This document shows, one piece after another, positions 6,257 through 10,088 of a stretch of DNA of 10,088 nucleotides. Numbering within the stretch: the first letter of the stretch is position 1; the number at the start of each line of letters is the position of its first letter. The notes under the pieces were generated by a model, which worked only from the letters and a program-made list of their open reading frames with translations, was not told the DNA's origin and made no database searches. The position numbers were made by a program, and so were the translations under genes. The stretch is from Pavlovales sp. CCMP2436 (lineage: Eukaryota; Haptophyta; Pavlovophyceae; Pavlovales): contig MU631734.1 of NCBI GenBank assembly GCA_026770615.1, positions 59,526 to 69,613 on the forward strand. The letters are read 5' to 3'.

Positions 6257-7077
6257 TGATTCATAGTTGAGTTGGCAAGGCGCACGAATTACTGTAGACA
6301 CGACGTTCACGGCAATGAACATTATCATCAGCAACTTAGAGGCACGCGCCGTCACATGCGCATATCCACGCTCACCCCGCGCCGATGCAGGACACGAGCT
6401 TATCGTTTATGCGGACGAGCGCCTGCAGCTTGTCGAAGAGCGGCGTCAGCAGCACGTCGAAGAGTTCGTCGCGCCAGCTCTCGGGCAGGCAGCGCACAAG
6501 CAGCAACGCGACCGGCACCGATAGCGTCACCAGCGGCTCGGCGACAAGCACACGCATGCCGAAGGTCTCGGCGGTGGCGACAAGCACCTCGCTCAGTCAC
6601 GCGTCGATGTAGGCGAGCTTTGAGTCCGTAAACGAGTACAGAATCTCCACGACGAGCACGCCCGCGGCGAGCAGCAGCTGCAGCCCACACGCGAAGCGGA
6701 CCCGCCACACCTTGGGCTTGCTCGCCCACAGCGCCGCCCACGTCAGCTCGTGCTCCGAGATACGAGCGTAAGCCTCGACGAGAGTGCGGTGGTCGGCGAC
6801 GAGCACCCCGTCCACCTCGCCGGCCACATCGAGAGCCGCCCGCAGCTTAGCGGCCGCTTCAGCCGGCTCCAGGCACACGTCGGCCAGCACGACGACGCGG
6901 CCGTCGAAGGGCCGAGTCCCGCCAAGTTCGGCCCACCGTGCGGACGAGCAGCTCGCGCCGCTTGCCCCCATTGCCGCCCCGCGCGGAGATCGCGAGCGCC
7001 TCCGCGGCCTTGGCGGGCATGCCGAGCGAGGCGAGCTGCTTGGCAGTCAGGCTCGCGCTGGCGTTCACCCGATGAAC

Positions 7078-7178
7078 CTGTATGAGCGCAGGGTGGGCAC
7101 GGTGAGTGTCTGAGGGGCTGCTGCTGCGGGAAGGGGGGGGGGGGGGGGCTGGGGGCTACTGGGGGCTGCTTGGGCTAC
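7078..7178 (-). other. Spliceosomal intron, 101 nt
   Basis: On the minus strand the donor is ACAG|GTAGCC and the acceptor ATACAG|GTTC. The intron holds a run of 16 C (7133-7148) and further C-rich sequence. It is phase 0 and joins two frames that would otherwise not connect. Confidence 0.65.
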
Positions 7179-7689
7179 CTGTACGAAGCGAAGGGCAGGG
7201 CAGCCGGCGGGCGGCGCATCGTCTGTGGACAGGTGCATGCCGATGTGCGCGTGGGTTATCGGGTGGGCCATGCCGCGCCTTGCGTGCGCGATCTCGTCGC
7301 CCACCACCTCCGCGCCGGCGTGCTGGTTGGCTTTCCCGTCCTTCCCCGCGATGGCGTTGTCTTTGTTGAAGGAGTTGGCCCGCGAACTGGCCTCCGAATC
7401 AGCCTGCGAGACAGGTCGCGAGGACGAGGCGGCCCTCGCCAAGCGGTAGGCCATGTCGGCGGCCGTGGCCTTGAGGTGTGCGCGCAGGAGACTCGACACA
7501 GGGTCGAGCTTGTCCTCGCTGTCACTGGCCGCACTGGACGTAGAGGCGCGGCGCGAGCTGGGAGGGTCAGCGTGTGATTCCGCGGCGGCGTGCGCGCCGA
7601 CGGTTAGGGAGGGGCGGCGTGGGCCGGGAGGAGCGGTGCGCGCAGCCGCAGCGGCACCCAAGCCGGCGGTCTCCCTAGGCTGTGCCTCG

Positions 7690-7779
7690 CGCGACCCGTC
7701 TTGCAGGACACCGGCCAGGAAAGACCCGGAGGCGCGCGACCCGTCTTGCAGGACACCGGCTAGGAAAGACCCGGCGGCG
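7690..7779. repeat. 45-bp direct tandem duplication inside the minus-strand gene
   Basis: The block around GACCCGTCTTGCAGGACACC occurs twice, 45 bases apart, with few differences. It adds exactly 15 residues, so the frame is kept. Confidence 0.9.
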
Positions 7780-8228
7780 GGCGGGCTTGGTGTCGCAGTC
7801 TGATTTGGCACCGCTACGAAGAACCCCACCATCTCGCCACGGCGGGTAACGACGGACACAACGCTCGAGAGTGGCAGGAGCAGCGAGGGCGCCTCGGTCG
7901 GGTTGGCCGCGTCTTGCGCCGTGACAAGGGTGGATTCAAAGACTTCTTCGGCGGAGTCGCCCTTGACCAGAGAGGGAGACTTATGGTCGCCGACTGCATT
8001 GCTGGAGCCGGCCCTGTCCACATATGGGGTCTTGGAGTTGCCGACTGCCTTGCTGTAGCTCCGCGTGAGGCTTTTCGAAAACGTGCTTTGCGGCGCGCTG
8101 TCCGTCTCCTCGGCGGACGCGGTCGCCTGCATGTGCGCCGACTGAACGTGCCGGGGACAAAGGTAGAGAAGCTTACCTGATATATGATTATGAATATATG
8201 AGTCAGAGGTGGTTAGTTAGTGGGTCAA

Positions 8229-8290
<62 letters not shown>

Positions 8291-8296
8291 ATATAT
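8229..8296. repeat. Compound microsatellite (AC)13(AT)14(GT)4(AT)3
   Basis: The AC run 8229-8254, AT run 8255-8282, GT run 8283-8290 and further AT are self-complementary overall, because GT pairs with AC. It lies between the 5' end of the minus-strand gene and the right TIR of element 2. Confidence 0.95.
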
Positions 8297-8330
8297 ACAA
8301 GAAAAAACTTATCAATTACAAACTAATACA

Positions 8331-8411
8331 TTTCGGCGTAGCGCCTCGGAACCTGCGTCGGAGCGCTAAGATCACCTTGGTGTTTTGTCACACCGCCAGC
8401 CAGAACCTCCC
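8331..8411 (-). repeat. Right TIR and subterminal block of element 2
   Basis: 8331-8371 matches the right subterminal region of element 1 (4565-4606). 8352-8411 is the inverted partner of the left TIR at 6117-6208. Confidence 0.75.
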
Positions 8412-8422
8412 TTTATTAATAT

Positions 8423-8523
8423 ACATGTTGTAATATATACATGTTCTCATATGCACATGTTTTGATGTATACATGTTTTAATATACACATGTTTTAATAT
8501 AAACTCTACATGTTATAATATAT
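8423..8523. repeat. 16-bp tandem repeat, six units
   Basis: Units of the form ACATGTTTTAATATAT start at 8423, 8439, 8455, 8471, 8487 and 8508; the fifth has 5 extra bases. Isolated copies occur at 4674 (the copia insertion site) and 8683. Confidence 0.88.
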
Positions 8524-8786
8524 ATGGCCATATATGCATTTTGTAATATTTAAATTTCTCTCTCGAGTCCTCTCATCGTCGTCGGTTCATAAAGAAGTCA
8601 CTTTTGCAAGTGAATCCGCCGTTCCAGCAGGTCTTCAGCTCGCCTGTGCTGCTTGACCACCACTGAAAAGAAAGAACGATATACATGTTTTAATCAGCCA
8701 CCTTTACTTTTTCTCGATTTGAAAAGTGACTAATGTTGCTGGCTGTTTCACAGGCAAAAACTAATGCGGTGTGTTTTGATATTCAG
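8524..8786. other. AT-rich spacer or intron upstream of the first visible exon
   Basis: No gene was seen. It ends in a good acceptor with a branch-like ACTAAT (8759-8764) and TTTTGATATTCAG, so at least the last part is probably intron of the plus-strand gene. One stray 16-bp repeat unit sits at 8683. Confidence 0.5.
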
Positions 8787-8951
8787 GTCGTGCTGTCGGA
8801 GGCGATGGCCCGTGAGGTGGTGCGCGGGGAGTACAAGCCGCAGATCGAACTGGTCGACCTCTCCGAAGCGCTCCAGATCCCCGGGAGCCAGGGTGGCGCG
8901 GAGCGCACCTCCTCCTCCTCCTCGCTCCTTCGCTACGCCTGGCCAAAGGGG
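8787..8951 (+). CDS. Exon of an unrecognised host protein (55 codons)
   Basis: The acceptor is TTTTGATATTCAG|GTC and the donor AAGGGG|GTGCGT. The exon is 165 bases, phase 0 at both ends. It reads VVLSEAMAREVVRGEYKPQI, then ELVDLSEALQIPG, a Ser run and LRYAWPKG. Third positions are strongly G or C, unlike the AT-rich flanks, which marks it as real coding sequence. I do not recognise the family. The upstream exons are outside the clear region, either before 8524 or beyond the mobile elements, in which case element 2 would sit within the gene's intron. Confidence 0.7.
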
Positions 8952-9499
8952 GTGCGTTTTTTTTTCGTTTTTTTTTGGTGCGCCCTAGCGCTTTGCCTTT
9001 CTTTGCCAGCGAGAAGATTGTAGCGCGGCAACTCTCTCACGCGCGCTAGGTAATAACAAATCGCGTTGCAGCTGCTGCCCCATACTCCACAGATCGAAAC
9101 CATTCCGGCCGGCTAGAGATCCCTTGTTGGGAATCGTGGCCGGGGAAGGAGATATCAGCCGCTCTCGTCAAAAGGGGTAAGCTCGGCGAGCTGCGCACAG
9201 CGCATGTCATTCTAAAATTATTATAATCACACTTATAACTCTTACTTCATAACCCATTACTCATGACTACGATATATATATATATATATTAGCGGCTCAG
9301 CATGTTTCAACAGGTGTTGTTCAGTCACTGGCTTGGTCGACGTCAGGCTGAGGTCGAGCGATCGACCCAAACCCTCATGCACCAGCACTCACACCAAAGA
9401 GTGTGAGTGTGTGCGCCCCGGCCCCCACGCTCCGCCTCGGCCGCGCCTCGGACTACGATCTATATTAAAATCACACCCATAACTCTAAACTTGTTCTAG
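8952..9499 (+). other. Intron, 548 nt, between the two exons
   Basis: The donor is GTGCGTTTTTTTTT and the acceptor AACTTGTTCTAG. Both neighbouring exons are phase 0 here. It holds an (AT)9 run at 9272-9289, a hairpin at 9386-9409, and two loose copies of AATCACAC..ATAACTCT (9225, 9469). A possible in-frame-stop exon lies at 9072-9176. Confidence 0.65.
9386..9409. repeat. Hairpin, 9-bp perfect stem
   Basis: CACTCACAC pairs with GTGTGAGTG around a CAAAGA loop, inside the intron. Confidence 0.8.
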
Positions 9500-9578
9500 G
9501 AAATGGGCAAGTTGCTGCTCAACCCCATGCTCATCTTCAACATCCACCGCAACGCTGTTTCTACCGCGTGCAAGTACG
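9500..9578 (+). CDS. Second exon of the unrecognised host protein
   Basis: The acceptor is TTCTAG|GAA and the donor AAGTACG|GTACGC, 79 bases, entering in phase 0 and leaving in phase 1. It reads EMGKLLLNPMLIFNIHRNAV then STACKY plus one base. In-phase joining to exon 8787-8951 (…YAWPKG then EMGKLL…) supports both calls. I do not recognise the family, and the next exon is not clear. Confidence 0.65.
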
Positions 9579-10088
9579 GTACGCGCGACTCCCCGTGCCA
9601 CGCCTCTCTGTAGCATGAACGATGTGGGCGCGTGTTTGCATGTGGGGTTGGGGGTGGGGGGAGTCTGAAGCCTCGGCTACGATTCCCAACCACATGGACT
9701 CTTTTCGTGTTAGCATGGAGGCTCCCGGTCCTTTTATGACCTGTCACACACTGCTGAGCTACTTGTACTAACACCCGTTATTACCGCTATGTGACCCCCG
9801 TCGCTGTCCTGTGTAGCACCCTTACCTCGCAGCAGTACCCCACTTTTCATGAGTATGATAGGTCTATTCAGCCGAATGCCGGTGGTCATGTCACTGAGTG
9901 TCAAGTGAGCGTTGCAACAAGCTTAGGCTGAGATCGTGGAAGGGCATGGAAGACGGGCAGTTATCAGTGCACGCACACATTCATGCAACTCTCCACGAAG
10001 TCAGCCCCCCCCCCCCACCTGTTAAACCATGCTGAGCCGCTCCCCCCCCCCCTTCCCCACTTACTGCCCGTACGCTCACCCCCCCCCC
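9579..10088 (+). other. Probable intron or downstream sequence with C-rich tracts
   Basis: No exon can be supported. C runs occur at 10005-10016, 10042-10052 and 10079-10088 (window end), like the C-rich polypyrimidine tract of the intron at 7078-7178. An inverted match to the upstream intron lies at 9675-9690. Confidence 0.4.

Larger units (their letters stand above)
6372..8132 (-). pseudogene. Ser/Ala-rich protein with membrane C-terminus; one intron, a frameshift and an in-frame TGA
   Basis: The protein is not recognised. Read on the minus strand, exon 1 (8132-7179, 318 codons from an ATG whose choice is uncertain) is hydrophilic, rich in Ser and Ala, with two copies of a 15-residue repeat (SGSFLAGVLQDGSR). 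It ends CPALRFVQ. A 101-nt intron follows, then VHRVNASASLTAKQLASLGM in phase. Near 6930-6970 the frame must shift by one base to reach RPFDGRVVVLADVCLEPAEA. This frame leads to a membrane segment (VRFACGLQLLLAAGVLVVEI) and meets TGA at 6597-6599. The same frame continues with LSEVLVATAETF, a second membrane segment and a final stop at 6372. Continuous coding character across both lesions argues for a recently broken gene or sequencing errors. CGA (Arg) to TGA at a CpG would explain the stop. Confidence 0.55.
6117..8411. mobile_element. Element 2: 2.3-kb TIR-bounded segment carrying a minus-strand gene
   Basis: The left end GGAGGATTCTGGCGGCTGGC and the reverse complement of the right end GGGAGGTTCTGGCTGGCGG match. 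Both continue through GGTGTGTC/GGTGTGAC, and 16 bases TGATCTTAGCGCTCCG are identical (6180-6195 against 8359-8374), followed by ACGCAGG. The right subterminal block is shared with element 1. No transposase was recognised. No clean target-site duplication was found (CTAT on the left, TTTAT on the right). Confidence 0.65.

Noticed and set aside
8733..9023. Whole 96-codon frame as one gene
   Set aside because: Its start precedes a good acceptor and its end runs through a poly-T intron start. Only 8787-8951 has coding composition.
1..10088. CRISPR array, tRNA or rRNA genes
   Set aside because: No regularly spaced identical repeats with unique spacers, and no cloverleaf or rRNA stretch was found by eye.

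Overview
This is nuclear DNA of a eukaryote. The signs are Ty1/copia retrotransposon remains, GT-AG introns with C-rich polypyrimidine tracts, GC-rich exons beside AT-rich spacer, and long AC/AT microsatellites. The style suggests a GC-rich microalga or similar protist, but nothing fixes the lineage. No bacterial operon, rRNA, tRNA or CRISPR array was seen.

Layout. Positions 1-144 are the C-terminal end of a Ty1/copia polyprotein, followed by a polypurine tract and a probable 3' LTR. Positions 530-4659 are bounded by about 65-bp terminal inverted repeats (TIRs), 'element 1'. It holds an Ala-rich ORF with a 12-bp tandem repeat (573-1196), two tandem copies (A and B) of a repeat family, an Ala/Lys-rich coiled-coil-like ORF in copy B (2674-3273, minus), two strong hairpins, and a GC-rich minisatellite of about 200-bp units (3735-4510). 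At 4688-5055 lies a 368-bp internally deleted copia element with a 5-bp target-site duplication. Copy C of the repeat family, inverted relative to A, occupies 5215-6115.

Positions 6117-8411 form 'element 2', a second TIR-bounded segment. Its subterminal sequence matches that of element 1. It carries a broken minus-strand gene for a Ser/Ala-rich protein with a membrane C-terminus, with one good intron, a frameshift and an in-frame TGA. A compound microsatellite and a 16-bp tandem repeat lie at and just beyond its right edge. From 8787 to the end, two in-phase exons of an unrecognised plus-strand host gene are visible, with C-rich probable intron sequence at the window end.

The main result is that elements 1 and 2 look like two members of one DNA-transposon-like family. 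They share subterminal sequence, carry different cargo, and have no transposase I recognise. The A/C inverted pair interleaves with element 1's TIRs, which implies at least one rearrangement. The genes do not form a recognisable pathway; most of the window is mobile and repetitive DNA beside one host gene.
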